From contig NZ_LVYD01000041.1 of the NCBI RefSeq assembly GCF_002077945.1, forward strand, positions 1-64,000: a stretch of 64,000 nt of DNA. Direction: 5' to 3'. Shown here piece after piece: positions 1 through 8,433 of the stretch. Position numbers and translations under genes: made by a program. The notes below the pieces were generated by a model. That model was not told the origin of the DNA. It ran no database searches and saw only the letters and a list, made by a program, of their open reading frames with translations. Position 1 is the first letter of the stretch. Each line of letters starts with the position of its first letter. This DNA comes from Niastella vici (GTDB lineage: Bacteria > Bacteroidota > Bacteroidia > Chitinophagales > Chitinophagaceae).

Positions 1-8
1 CCTCAAAT

Positions 9-16
9 TACTTTTG
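9..16 (+). promoter_or_regulatory. candidate -7 promoter box TACTTTTG
   Basis: Exact match to the Bacteroidota -7 consensus TAnnTTTG. The matching -33 element would lie at or beyond the window edge, so it cannot be tested. It would give a leader of about 130 nt to the ATG at 154. It sits inside a short inverted repeat, CTCAAA-N5-TTTGAG (2-18). Confidence 0.3.
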
Positions 17-153
17 AGACAGCCTCTTTACATTTACAGGAGGTTCCCTTCCATAAAATTTAAGAAACTATTTCCGGCGATTTGAATTAAGTTGCTGCTG
101 TGTTAGCGCCCCTTTCTGCCGGTGACCTCCTAAACATGGGCGGAAGATCAATT

Positions 154-705
154 ATGAGTAAAACCGTTTTTTCATTATTACTATTGTGTATCGCTATACA
201 ATTAAACAACCTGATACCCTGGAGTGCTTCCCGAAAGCTAGACTGGAGCGATTTTAAAGGCACCCCCGATCCGCATTCAAACAACGCCGCCCTCACCAGC
301 AGCAATATCAATATAGATTTTGGCTACGACGAAAAAGGATTTCAATATACCATTAAATGCAATTTTGATATGAACCGTTCGTGGGTGCGCATCAAAAACA
401 ACGACGTGCTGGCCCATGAACAGGGACATTTCGATATTGCAGAAATATATGCCCGCAAACTGAACAAGCTGATGAAAGGCTATCACTTCAATGCCAAAAC
501 AGCCGGCACCGATGTGAACCAGCTGTATGAAAATACCATGAAGCAACACCGGCAAACCCAGGTGCAGTACGACGAAGAAACCGATTACTCCCGCAACCGG
601 CCAAAGCAGCAGGAATGGTTGAAAAAGATTGCTGATGATTTAAAAAGCCTGGATGAATTTTCCCACTATCAGCAGGAAATAAAGTCGCCACACGGCAACC
701 ATTAG
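154..705 (+). CDS. secreted DUF922-like putative zinc protease
   Basis: Encodes 183 residues from the ATG at 154. This start is chosen over the upstream GTG at 100 and ATG at 136 because it places a hydrophobic signal-peptide segment (about residues 3-20, SLLLLCIAIQL core) at the N-terminus. The mature part contains HEQGHFD at about residues 88-94, an HExxH zinc-protease signature followed by an aspartate, as in the DUF922 family of putative metalloproteases. The acidic and basic C-terminal tail looks unstructured. The substrate is unknown. Its last 4 bp overlap the convergent deoxynucleoside kinase gene. The family assignment rests on motif and length only. Confidence 0.7.
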   Translation: MSKTVFSLLLLCIAIQLNNLIPWSASRKLDWSDFKGTPDPHSNNAALTSSNINIDFGYDEKGFQYTIKCNFDMNRSWVRIKNNDVLAHEQGHFDIAEIYARKLNKLMKGYHFNAKTAGTDVNQLYENTMKQHRQTQVQYDEETDYSRNRPKQQEWLKKIADDLKSLDEFSHYQQEIKSPHGNH

Positions 706-1337
706 AACAACCCGTATAACTGCGAATCGATCTTGCGAATAATGTCACCGAGGTGCTCGTCGTTTTCGGGGAATTTGTTCTTGTCGATATCTATTACCAG
801 CAGGGGGCCTTCTTTATAGCCATCGATCCACTTATTATAGAAATCGTTGAGGCGCTTGAGGTAATCGAGGCGGATATTCTCTTCGTATTCGCGGCCGCGT
901 TTTTGAATTTGAGCAACCAGGGTAGGCACCGATGCTTTCAGGTAAATGAGCATATCGGGCGGTTGCACCATGGTTTTCAGGGTTTCAAAAAACATAAAGT
1001 AATTATCGAAATCGCGCTTGCTCATTAAACCCATTTCATGCAGGTTGGGCGCGAAAATGTAAGCGTCTTCGTAAATGGTGCGGTCCTGAACAACTGTTTC
1101 GGTACCACGATGAATATCGTTCAGTTGCCTGAGCCGGCTGTTGAGGAAATAGATCTGCAGGTTAAAACTCCACCGTGGCATATCGTCATAAAAATCGAAC
1201 AGGTAGGGGTTATGGTCTACATCTTCGAACTGGGGTATCCAGCGATAATGTTTACTTAGCAATTCAGTGAGCGTAGTTTTTCCCGCGCCGATATTACCCG
1301 CTACCGCAATATGCTTCGGTTTCTTAGTTTTTGCCAT
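702..1337 (-). CDS. deoxynucleoside kinase
   Basis: A 211-residue cytoplasmic kinase of the dNK/deoxyguanosine-deoxyadenosine kinase family, which phosphorylates salvaged deoxynucleosides with ATP. The P-loop GNIGAGKTT is at residues 15-23. The substrate-site pattern FNLQIYFLNSR and the DRTIYED motif (ERS/DRx element with acidic residues) follow at about 59-69 and 95-101, and a basic lid region with KRGREYEENIR comes after them. The length is normal for the family. It is a monocistronic minus-strand gene facing the DUF922-like gene with a 4-bp overlap. Substrate preference (dA, dG or dC) cannot be read from the sequence. Confidence 0.9.
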   Translation of the reverse strand: MAKTKKPKHIAVAGNIGAGKTTLTELLSKHYRWIPQFEDVDHNPYLFDFYDDMPRWSFNLQIYFLNSRLRQLNDIHRGTETVVQDRTIYEDAYIFAPNLHEMGLMSKRDFDNYFMFFETLKTMVQPPDMLIYLKASVPTLVAQIQKRGREYEENIRLDYLKRLNDFYNKWIDGYKEGPLLVIDIDKNKFPENDEHLGDIIRKIDSQLYGLF

Positions 1338-1448
1338 TATGTTAGAGTTCTATGCTATATCCCGTTTCGCCTCCCGACATGTTGGGGAGACAATCAAAAA
1401 TTTAAGATATTAATTCTTTCCGGTTTTTAACCTGTTCGAAGCCCTTTT

Positions 1449-2456
1449 TTAATAATAATTCAACCCCATGGCCTGGCGAACCACCTGCATGGTTGCCTGG
1501 GCGCTGGCCCTTGCTTTTTCGGCTCCCTGGATCATTACTTTTTTCAGGTACTCAGTATCCTGTTGAATGGCTTCGGCCTTCTCCCGTATGGGGGCAATAA
1601 ACCGCACCATATCTTCGGCCAGCTGTTTTTTCATATCACCATACCTGATGGTACATGCGTTAAAGTCAGCTTCAAACTTTTGCACGGTATCAGGTGCGCT
1701 TACCAGCTTCATCAGCAAAAACAGGTTCTCAATGTAATCGGGTTTGGGTGAGTTGGGTGCTGTGGGACCACTATCGGTAGTGGCCTTCATTACTTTTTTG
1801 CGTATGAGGTCATCAGTGTCGCTGAGGTATAAGGTGGCGTACTGGTTCTCGCTCTTGCTCATTTTACCGGCGCCATCGAGGCTGGGTACTTTTATGAGTT
1901 CGCCACCATAATTGAAGGCAACCGGCTCGGGAAACACTTCGCCATAACGATGTTGAAAGCGCACCACAATATTGCGGGCCATTTCAAGGTGTTGTTCCTG
2001 GTCTTTACCCACTGGCACCAGATGGGCGCGGTGTAAAAGAATATCGGCTGCCTGTAATACGGGATAGGTTAGCAAACCGGCGTTCACATTTTGCGGATGC
2101 TGACGCACCTTATCTTTAAAAGTGGGGGTCTTTTCCAACTCGCCCACCATCGACAGGGTGCTCAGGTACAGATACAGTTCAGAAGTTTCATATATATGGC
2201 TCTGGCAGTACAGAGCGCATTTTTCGGGATCGAGGCCGCTGGCCAAATGTTCGGCCAGCACCCGGTGAATATTCGTTTTTAATTGCGAGGTATCGGGGTG
2301 GGTGGTCAATGAATGCAGGTCGGCCAGCATAAAAAAGCAGGGATACTCATCCTGCATGCGCACAAAATTGCGTAAGGCACCAAAATAATTGCCGAGGTGC
2401 AAAAACCCGGTGGGGCGAATGCCACTCATTACGATTTCTTTCTTAACACTTTGCAT
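1449..2456 (-). CDS. trpS: tryptophanyl-tRNA synthetase
   Basis: Class I aminoacyl-tRNA synthetase charging tRNA-Trp. The HIGH-like element HLGN follows the typical start SGIRPTGFLHLGNYFGA, and the KMSKS loop appears as GKMSKSEN near residue 200. I use the ATG at 2456 (335 aa) rather than the ATG at 2486, because the family normally begins only a few residues before the IVMSGIRPTG strand and the extra ten residues look like leader. The gene stands alone on the minus strand. A G/C-rich palindrome typical of intergenic repeats lies just upstream. Confidence 0.95.
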   Translation of the reverse strand: MQSVKKEIVMSGIRPTGFLHLGNYFGALRNFVRMQDEYPCFFMLADLHSLTTHPDTSQLKTNIHRVLAEHLASGLDPEKCALYCQSHIYETSELYLYLSTLSMVGELEKTPTFKDKVRQHPQNVNAGLLTYPVLQAADILLHRAHLVPVGKDQEQHLEMARNIVVRFQHRYGEVFPEPVAFNYGGELIKVPSLDGAGKMSKSENQYATLYLSDTDDLIRKKVMKATTDSGPTAPNSPKPDYIENLFLLMKLVSAPDTVQKFEADFNACTIRYGDMKKQLAEDMVRFIAPIREKAEAIQQDTEYLKKVMIQGAEKARASAQATMQVVRQAMGLNYY

Positions 2457-2474
2457 AAGGAGGGCGAAGATAAG

Positions 2475-2673
2475 AATTCCCCCCAACCCCCTGAAGGGGG
2501 AGTCATAAAATCTTAATTAATTTGATTATCAATGAATTAATAGTTGGTCAAACCAATTACTGCGTTATTTACTGCGTCAATTACCGATTGCCCGGTTGAC
2601 CATTCACCATTGACCATCGACCGCTCACAACTCACCGCTCACCAAAGCAAGAAATCAGCTATTTTTGTTTACT
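2475..2673. repeat. mosaic intergenic repeats between trpS and gatC
   Basis: About 200 bp without a gene. It starts with a small palindrome, CCCCCTGAAGGGGG (2490-2503), preceded by a C-run. It ends with direct repeats of the type CCATTCACCATTGACC (about 2600-2630). The same repeat type is found in inverted orientation at 13.8-14.0 kb. I read both as lineage-typical intergenic filler. Confidence 0.5.
2660..2667 (+). promoter_or_regulatory. -7 box TATTTTTG immediately before gatC
   Basis: Exact TAnnTTTG match ending 6 nt before the gatC ATG at 2674. Transcription would begin at or within a base or two of the start codon, suggesting a leaderless mRNA. No clear -33 TTTG at the usual spacing. Confidence 0.35.
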
Positions 2674-2970
2674 ATGGAAGTAAATGATGCATTGGTACAA
2701 AACCTGGCCAATCTGGCCCGCCTGCAGTTCAACGATCAGGAAAAAGAAATAATTAAGAAAGATCTGCAACGAATGATCCATTTCGTCGACAAACTGAATG
2801 AACTGAATACGGAAGGGGTAGAACCGCTTTTACATATGACCGACGCCATCAATATATTACGTGAAGATGAGGTAAAAGGGTCTATTTCCCGGGAAGAAGC
2901 GTTGAAGAACGCCCCCGATTCAGACGGAACGTTCTTTAAAGTGCCAAAGGTTATCAAAAAACAGGAGTAA
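2674..2970 (+). CDS. gatC: Asp/Glu-tRNA(Asn/Gln) amidotransferase subunit C
   Basis: A 98-residue subunit of GatCAB, the complex that amidates misacylated Glu-tRNA(Gln) or Asp-tRNA(Asn). The sequence shows the GatC pattern: an N-terminal helix with NLANLARLQF, then KDLQRMIHFVDKLNELNTEGVEPL, a MTDAINILREDEV segment and a C-terminal DGTFFKVPKVI. The ATG at 2674 is preferred to the TTG at 2665, which overlaps the -7 box. gatA and gatB are not adjacent, which is common in Bacteroidota. The ABC ATPase gene follows 37 bp downstream and may be co-transcribed. Confidence 0.93.
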   Translation: MEVNDALVQNLANLARLQFNDQEKEIIKKDLQRMIHFVDKLNELNTEGVEPLLHMTDAINILREDEVKGSISREEALKNAPDSDGTFFKVPKVIKKQE

Positions 2971-3007
2971 CCGGCACTACCCTATCATCAGGCATTAAAC
3001 TTTTTCT

Positions 3008-3712
3008 ATGAGCGCGATCATTCAACTCGAAGGCATACGCAAGAGCTATTTTATGGGTAAGGAACCATTGCAGGTGCTGAAGGGCATTGACCTTAAAATT
3101 TTCACCAATGAATACGTAGCGCTCATGGGGCCCTCGGGTTCGGGCAAAAGTACCCTCATGAATATTCTTGGCTGCCTTGACTCCCCTTCTGCCGGCCGGT
3201 ATATCCTGAACGGGCAGGATGTAAGCAAGATGCCCGACGATGACCTGGCCGATGTTCGTAATAAAGAGATCGGATTTGTATTTCAGCAATTCAACCTGCT
3301 GCCAAGGCTTACCGCCCTGGAAAATGTGGCCTTGCCCCTGGTATATGCCGGTGTTTCGCGAAAACAACGCACCGAAATGGCCATGGACGTAATTAAAAAA
3401 GTAGGGCTCGAAGAAAGAAGCCATCACAAACCAAATGAACTATCGGGCGGTCAGTGCCAGCGGGTGGCCATTGCCCGGGCGCTGGTCAATAATCCATCGC
3501 TCATTTTGGCCGATGAACCAACGGGTAACCTCGATACCAAAACTTCAAAGGAGATCATGGATATCTTCAGCCAGATACAGGCTGCCGGCAATACGGTGGT
3601 GCTGGTAACCCATGAAGAAGATATTGCTCATTATGCCAAACGCATCGTGCGCCTGCGCGACGGCCTCATAGAAAGCGATAAATTGAAACAGGAACTGGTG
3701 GGGGCAGGATAA
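3008..3712 (+). CDS. ABC transporter ATP-binding protein, MacB/LolD type
   Basis: A 234-residue ATPase of the MacB/LolD/FtsE-like group that powers lipoprotein release or efflux with a FtsX-type permease. Walker [10 protein letters not shown] is at about residues 41-49. The Q-loop region is [21 protein letters not shown]. The signature [15 protein letters not shown] carries Cys where Gln is usual (LSGGQQQR). Walker B is [12 protein letters not shown] and the switch histidine is in VTHEED. No permease gene is next to it, so the partner must be elsewhere. It lies between gatC and the adenosyltransferase gene on the same strand. Confidence 0.9.
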   Translation: MSAIIQLEGIRKSYFMGKEPLQVLKGIDLKIFTNEYVALMGPSGSGKSTLMNILGCLDSPSAGRYILNGQDVSKMPDDDLADVRNKEIGFVFQQFNLLPRLTALENVALPLVYAGVSRKQRTEMAMDVIKKVGLEERSHHKPNELSGGQCQRVAIARALVNNPSLILADEPTGNLDTKTSKEIMDIFSQIQAAGNTVVLVTHEEDIAHYAKRIVRLRDGLIESDKLKQELVGAG

Positions 3713-3839
3713 GTTTTTAAGTTCGTTAGTTCTTAATTCCCGGTACAGGTTGCAAGTTGCAGGGGCGCTGCCTTCAGCGTTCAGGTTTTCACGTTTCCCG
3801 GCCTCACGCACATAATTCACATTTTCACATCGACAAAAC

Positions 3840-4400
3840 ATGGCACAAAAGATATATACCAAAACCGGCGACAAAGGCTCTACTTCATTAATTGGCGGAA
3901 CCAAAGTCCCCAAATCGCACCTGCGCATAGAAGCCTATGGCACCGTTGATGAATTAAGTTCCTGGATCGGGCTGTGCCGCGACCTGCTCACCGATGAAGC
4001 CAGCCGGGCCATCTTACAGGAAGTGCAGGACCGGTTATTTACCCTGAATGCCTCACTGGCCTGCGACCCCGAAAAAGAACCCAAAATGCGCATTCCCGAC
4101 CTGCGCGAAGAAGACATCACCTTACTCGAAAAGGAAATGGACCGCATGAACGAAGTAATACCGCCCATGAAGAGTTTTATATTACCCGGCGGTAATCCCG
4201 TTCTGTCGCAATTACATATAACCCGTTGTGTTTGCCGCCGCGCCGAACGCTGTTGCGTACGTCTTGAGCAGGAAAGCCAGGAAGTGGAGGGCATTATTAT
4301 AAAATACCTTAACCGCCTCAGCGATTATTTATTTGTGCTTGCCCGTTATGCGGGGCACCAAATGCAGATAGAAGAAATTCCCTGGAAACCGAGGATTTAA
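3840..4400 (+). CDS. PduO-type cob(I)alamin adenosyltransferase
   Basis: A 186-residue enzyme transferring the 5'-deoxyadenosyl group of ATP to cob(I)alamin, giving adenosylcobalamin. The family ATP-binding N-terminus is visible as KIYTKTGDKGSTSLIGG (residues 4-20). The conserved GTVDELSSWIG and the C-terminal helices with RCVCRRAERCCVRL and LNRLSDYLFVLARY follow. The length is typical of PduO/MMAB trimers. The gene shares its direction with gatC and the ABC ATPase, 127 bp from the latter. Its product is the expected ligand of the two cobalamin riboswitches at 20.8 and 24.7 kb, so it links this locus functionally to metE and nrdBA control. Confidence 0.93.
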   Translation: MAQKIYTKTGDKGSTSLIGGTKVPKSHLRIEAYGTVDELSSWIGLCRDLLTDEASRAILQEVQDRLFTLNASLACDPEKEPKMRIPDLREEDITLLEKEMDRMNEVIPPMKSFILPGGNPVLSQLHITRCVCRRAERCCVRLEQESQEVEGIIIKYLNRLSDYLFVLARYAGHQMQIEEIPWKPRI

Positions 4401-4412
4401 TTAGCCAGCCCA

Positions 4413-5063
4413 TTAAACAATCTTCCCGTCCTTCATATGCAATATGCGGTCGCTCATTTGCGCCAGTTCTTCGTTATGGGTAACTATGAGGAAAGTTTGA
4501 TTGAACTGCTGCCGCAGGGTAAAGAACAACTGGTGCAGCTCGCGGGCATTGGCCGAATCGAGGTTACCTGTTGGTTCATCGGCAAAAATAATAGCAGGTT
4601 TATTGATGAGCGCGCGGGCTACGGCTACCCGTTGCTGCTCACCCCCCGATAATGCATTGGGTTTATTATCTATGCGATCGCCCAGGCCCAACATCCGTAA
4701 TAACTCTACAGCGTTTTCTTCCACCTCTTTCTTGCGCCGCCCGGCCATCCAGCCGGGGATACATACATTTTCCAGGGCGGTAAATTCGGGCAGCAGGTGG
4801 TGGAACTGGAACACAAACCCCACATGCCGGTTACGAAAGGCCGCCATTTGCTTCTCGCTAAGGAAATTGAGGCGTTGATTTCCAACGACTACATCCCCCT
4901 TATCGGGCTTATCGAGTGTGCCCAGAATGTGTAACAACGTGCTTTTCCCAGAGCCGGAAGGCCCTACAATACTGGCAATTTCACCCTGCTTTATTTGCAG
5001 GTCAACCCCTTTCAAAACCCATAACTGCCCATAATATTTTTGAATATTCGTCGCTGTCAACAT
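4413..5063 (-). CDS. lolD: lipoprotein-releasing ABC ATPase LolD-like
   Basis: A 216-residue ATPase from the ATG at 5063, where the domain starts as [20 protein letters not shown]. The open frame extends to 5162, but the extra 33 residues have no family counterpart. Walker [13 protein letters not shown]-loop [19 protein letters not shown], signature [15 protein letters not shown], Walker [13 protein letters not shown] and the VTHNEEL switch are all intact. The [10 protein letters not shown] string is characteristic of LolD, which drives extraction of outer-membrane lipoproteins from the inner membrane with LolC/E-type permeases. The permease gene is not adjacent. It is convergent with the adenosyltransferase gene, with 12 bp between them. 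Confidence 0.88.
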   Translation of the reverse strand: MLTATNIQKYYGQLWVLKGVDLQIKQGEIASIVGPSGSGKSTLLHILGTLDKPDKGDVVVGNQRLNFLSEKQMAAFRNRHVGFVFQFHHLLPEFTALENVCIPGWMAGRRKKEVEENAVELLRMLGLGDRIDNKPNALSGGEQQRVAVARALINKPAIIFADEPTGNLDSANARELHQLFFTLRQQFNQTFLIVTHNEELAQMSDRILHMKDGKIV

Positions 5064-5179
5064 GTGCTGTGAATTACTAATAATAGGCGTCAAGATACTA
5101 CAAACCAATGGCTTCCCGTTCATATTGGCCTTTTGGGGAAACTTTTTAAGAAATCCTTCCATTAAGTTTCAAAGATAGA

Positions 5180-5210
5180 TTTGGTTTTTTCATTAGGAGG
5201 GTTACTTTTG
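5180..5210 (+). promoter_or_regulatory. canonical Bacteroidota promoter (TTTG-N19-TAnnTTTG)
   Basis: A -33 TTTG (5180-5183) and a -7 TACTTTTG (5203-5210) are separated by 19 bp, matching the primary sigma factor promoter of Bacteroidota. It points at the small acidic gene starting at 5312, giving a leader of about 95 nt. Confidence 0.7.
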
Positions 5211-5311
5211 CGAAAAATTGAGGGGGAATGGGGAACAGAAACCTGGCTATTTTCTCCGACCCTGAATACAGTAACTGTTCGTGGATTTAAAACTTTAAAC
5301 AGGCTAAACAC

Positions 5312-5533
5312 ATGTTTTGGACATTAGAACTTGCATCCTATCTCGAAGATGCACCGTGGCCTGCCACCAAAGATGAGCTGATTGACTACGCCATTCGTAG
5401 CGGTGCACCCATTGAAGTGGTAGAAAATCTTCAGGAACTGGAAGATGAAGGAGAGATATATGAAGGTATAGAAGACATCTGGCCGGACTATCCCAGCCAG
5501 GACGATTTCTTCTTTAATGAAGATGAGTATTAA
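5312..5533 (+). CDS. DUF2795-like small acidic protein
   Basis: A 73-residue, strongly acidic protein conserved in Bacteroidota. It begins MFWTLELASYLEDAPWPATK, has the pattern ELIDYAIRSGAPIEVVENLQEL typical of DUF2795-like proteins, and ends in an Asp/Phe/Glu-rich tail (DDFFFNEDEY). The molecular function is unknown. The gene is monocistronic, with a canonical promoter about 100 bp upstream and a terminator hairpin just after the stop codon, which together suggest solid, constitutive expression. Confidence 0.85.
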   Translation: MFWTLELASYLEDAPWPATKDELIDYAIRSGAPIEVVENLQELEDEGEIYEGIEDIWPDYPSQDDFFFNEDEY

Positions 5534-5556
5534 AAGCCCATGGCTAAAAAATAATG

Positions 5557-5590
5557 CAAACCGGTCGCGTTAAGCGGGCGGTTTTTTTTC
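5557..5590 (+). terminator. Rho-independent terminator after the DUF2795-like gene
   Basis: Imperfect stem AAACCG...CGGTTT with extra inner GC pairs, followed by a run of eight T. Lies 24 bp after the stop codon at 5533. Confidence 0.65.
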
Positions 5591-5661
5591 TTTTGACAAA
5601 AAATGCGAAGCAGGTAAAGCTTCCGGGTTCAAATCGCTAAATAAAGGCGGGCACTATAATG

Positions 5662-5703
5662 AAAAAAGGGCGAGCCGCTGCAGTTGCACCGACCCACCCT
5701 TTT
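5662..5703 (-). terminator. Rho-independent terminator of fabI
   Basis: Arms 5664-5677 and 5690-5703 pair over 14 positions, three of them G-U wobbles when read as minus-strand RNA. The minus strand then runs into six T. It lies about 40 bp past the fabI stop. Confidence 0.7.
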
Positions 5704-5744
5704 GAATTTCTTACTTTTTATTTCCTACTTCCTATTTCGGAAGC

Positions 5745-6557
5745 TTATTTCTCCATTTGCTCAATAACCGCCTGCGTAACCCCGGTGAATGAGAATCCAC
5801 CATCATGGAACAGGTTCTGCATGGTAACCATTTTGGTAAGGTCGCTGAACAGGGTAACACAATAATCGGCACACTGATCGGCACTGGCATTACCCAGCGG
5901 GCTCATTTTTTCGGCATAAGAGATAAAGCCGTCAAAGCCCTTCACCCCGCTACCGGCAGTGGTTTTGGTAGGTGATTGCGAAACGGTGTTGATGCGCACC
6001 TTCTTCTTAACACCATAGTGATAACCGAAATTGCGGGCAACGCCTTCGAGCAATGCCTTCGCATCAGCCATTTCGTTATAATCGGGGAATACGCGTTGGG
6101 CCGCAATATAGGTAAGGGCTACCACGCTGCCCCAGTCGCTAATAGCATCCATTTCCCAGGCTGTACGCAGCACGCGGTGCAGCGACATTGCCGATATATC
6201 AAGGGTCTTCTGGTTAAACCCGTAATCGATCTCGGTATAATGCTTGTTCTTACGTACGTTCAGGCTCATACCAATGGAGTGCAGGATGAAATCTACCTTG
6301 CCGCCGAAATGCTTCATAGCTTCCTCGAACAGTTTCTTAAGGTCATCCATGCTGGTAACATCGGCGCCCACTACGGGGGCATTCACGGCTTCGGCCAGCT
6401 TGTTGATTTCGCCCATACGCAAAGCCACCGGCGCATTGGTTAAAACCAGTTGCGCTCCTTCTTCATGACAACGCAAAGCGGTTCTCCAGGCAATTGATTT
6501 TTCGTCCAAAGCACCAAATATGATCCCTTTCTTTCCTTTAAGCAGGTTATATGCCAT
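5745..6557 (-). CDS. fabI: enoyl-[acyl-carrier-protein] reductase (NADH)
   Basis: A 270-residue SDR-family reductase catalysing the last step of each fatty-acid elongation cycle, reducing enoyl-ACP with NADH. The N-terminal nucleotide-binding segment is KKGIIFGALDEKSIAW. The catalytic residues Tyr150, Tyr160 and Lys167 keep the spacing of E. coli FabI Tyr146/Tyr156/Lys163. The substrate loop SQSPTKTTAGSGVKGF and the C-terminal HDGGFSFTGV are also present. A consensus promoter lies just upstream and a strong terminator downstream, so it is a single-gene unit. Confidence 0.95.
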   Translation of the reverse strand: MAYNLLKGKKGIIFGALDEKSIAWRTALRCHEEGAQLVLTNAPVALRMGEINKLAEAVNAPVVGADVTSMDDLKKLFEEAMKHFGGKVDFILHSIGMSLNVRKNKHYTEIDYGFNQKTLDISAMSLHRVLRTAWEMDAISDWGSVVALTYIAAQRVFPDYNEMADAKALLEGVARNFGYHYGVKKKVRINTVSQSPTKTTAGSGVKGFDGFISYAEKMSPLGNASADQCADYCVTLFSDLTKMVTMQNLFHDGGFSFTGVTQAVIEQMEK

Positions 6558-6582
6558 AGAATATATTTTTATTTAGCAGGCG

Positions 6583-6616
6583 CAAAAATAGCATCATTTT
6601 CCATTTTCCGCACAAA
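6583..6616 (-). promoter_or_regulatory. fabI promoter (TTTG-N22-TATTTTTG)
   Basis: On the minus strand, TTTG (6616-6613) and TATTTTTG (6590-6583) are separated by 22 bp, within the range accepted for Bacteroidota -33/-7 promoters. Transcription would start about 20 nt before the fabI ATG at 6557. Confidence 0.65.
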
Positions 6617-6667
6617 TGCTGTATTTCATTAGTACAACTAATCGCAACTTTAACCGGGATCAGCCAA

Positions 6668-8326
6668 TTAGTTCATCACCATCTCCCGTGCATTTTCAAG
6701 GGCAGCGGCAGTTGGCTTTTCGCCACTGAGCATTTTAGCAATAGCGGTAATGCGTTCGTCCTGCGACAACAGCTTGATATTTGTTTTAATGGAATTGCCT
6801 TTGACATCCTTGTAAACGAAGTAATGGGCATCAGCCTTGCCGGCAATTTGCGGCTGATGGGTAATGCTGAACACCTGCCGTTTGCGGGCCAGCTCTTTCA
6901 TGATAATACCCACCTGTTTAGCGGCTTCGCCCGAAATACCGGTATCAATTTCATCAAAAATGAGGGTGGGCAAATCGAGACTCTGGGCAACCAGTGATTT
7001 AATACATAACATTAACCGGCTTAGCTCACCGCCCGAAGCCACTTTGCGAATGGGCTCAAAACGGTTGCTTTTATTGGCATCGAACAAAAATTCTATATCA
7101 TCGGCCCCGGTACTTTGTAAGGCCGCCAGCGGAGCAACTTCAACCTGCAGGCGGGCATTGGGCATACCTACCTGGGCCAATAGCTTGTTCACCTTATCCT
7201 GCAATGGCTTCACCTGTTTAACCCGGTTAGCCGTTAATTTAGCAGCCAGTTCAGTGGCTTTTTGCAATAATTGCTGTACTGCTTTTTCTTTGGCCATTAT
7301 GGCTTCATCGATATTCAGCACAGCCTGTAACTTCTGTTCCAGGTTATCTTTTATTGCCAGCAGTTCCTGCGTGGTATGTACACCGTGTTTCTTCAGCAGC
7401 TTATAGCCGGTTGAAATGCGTTCGTTCAATTGCTCGATCTTTTGCGGATCATACTGCACCTGGTCATTGATGCGCTCCACCTCATCGGCAATATCCTGCA
7501 ACTCTATCTGCGCCGACAACAACCGTTGCAATATGGCGGGTAATGCGGCATGATGATCAGTGAACCCGCTCAACTGGTTACACAATGATTTCAGCTGTTG
7601 TACCATGGGCGATTCGCCTTCACTCAGCTCATATGCTACTTTGCTCATGGCCGTTTTTATGCCTTCTGCATTACTGAGCAGCTTCAGCGTGGTATCGGCT
7701 TCTTCCAGCTCATTTTCCTTCAGGGCTGCATCGTGCAGCTCATCGAACAGGAACTTGTTGTAATCGTATTCTTTGGTAAACTGGTCTTTCTGCTGCTGCA
7801 GGGTGCTTAATTCGTGTTGCGCCTGATGCCATTGACTGAACGATGCCTGGTATTGCTGCAATAACTCGGCATTACCAGCCAGGGCATCGAGCACCTGGCG
7901 TTGAAAATCGCTTTCGCCCAGTTCAAGCGTATCGAACTGGCGATGCAGGTCAACCAGCATGGAGCTTAACCGGCGCAATTGTTCCAGATTTACCGGCGTA
8001 TCATTTACAAAAGCCCGCGATTTGCCGTTACTGCCAATTTCACGCCTTATGACCAGTTCATCTTCCACATCGAGGTCCTCTTCGCGTAAAAAGGCTTTCA
8101 CCGCTTTCTTTTCGGCGATTACAAATATTCCTTCTACATAACATTTTTTATCGCGGCTCTGCAATACCGAGGTATCTACCCGGTCGCCCAGTATCAACGA
8201 CAGGGCGCCCATTAAAATAGATTTACCTGCACCGGTTTCACCCGTAATAATATTCAGCTTTTGCGAGAAGTCGATCTCTATCTCGTCAATAATAGCGTAG
8301 TTCTGTATAAAAAGTTTTCTAAGCAC
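6668..8326 (-). CDS. recN: DNA repair protein RecN
   Basis: SMC-like ATPase acting at DNA double-strand breaks. I choose the GTG at 8326 (552 aa, the usual RecN length), which gives VLRKLFIQNYAIIDEIEI as the N-terminus. An ATG at 8368 and one at 8431 lie upstream of a -7 box at 8346-8353 and are therefore unlikely. Walker A is GETGAGKSILMGAL. Long coiled-coil stretches fill the middle (many Gln, Glu and Leu). The ABC signature VASGGELSRLMLCIKS and Walker B TLIFDEIDTGISG lie near the C-terminus. The upstream TPR gene ends about 110 bp before this start. Confidence 0.93.
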   Translation of the reverse strand: MLRKLFIQNYAIIDEIEIDFSQKLNIITGETGAGKSILMGALSLILGDRVDTSVLQSRDKKCYVEGIFVIAEKKAVKAFLREEDLDVEDELVIRREIGSNGKSRAFVNDTPVNLEQLRRLSSMLVDLHRQFDTLELGESDFQRQVLDALAGNAELLQQYQASFSQWHQAQHELSTLQQQKDQFTKEYDYNKFLFDELHDAALKENELEEADTTLKLLSNAEGIKTAMSKVAYELSEGESPMVQQLKSLCNQLSGFTDHHAALPAILQRLLSAQIELQDIADEVERINDQVQYDPQKIEQLNERISTGYKLLKKHGVHTTQELLAIKDNLEQKLQAVLNIDEAIMAKEKAVQQLLQKATELAAKLTANRVKQVKPLQDKVNKLLAQVGMPNARLQVEVAPLAALQSTGADDIEFLFDANKSNRFEPIRKVASGGELSRLMLCIKSLVAQSLDLPTLIFDEIDTGISGEAAKQVGIIMKELARKRQVFSITHQPQIAGKADAHYFVYKDVKGNSIKTNIKLLSQDERITAIAKMLSGEKPTAAALENAREMVMN

Positions 8327-8345
8327 AGTACGATTTTGAGCGTAA

Positions 8346-8353
8346 CAAATATA
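8346..8353 (-). promoter_or_regulatory. -7 box of recN (TATATTTG)
   Basis: Exact TAnnTTTG on the minus strand, 20 bp upstream of the GTG at 8326. It decides the recN start in favour of GTG. No convincing -33 element. Confidence 0.45.
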
Positions 8354-8433
8354 ATGGCGATCGGGCATTAATAATAATGGGGTTTTCCCCAATACCAGTC
8401 CAAAGTTTACAGTTACCGCGAACTGTTTCACGA

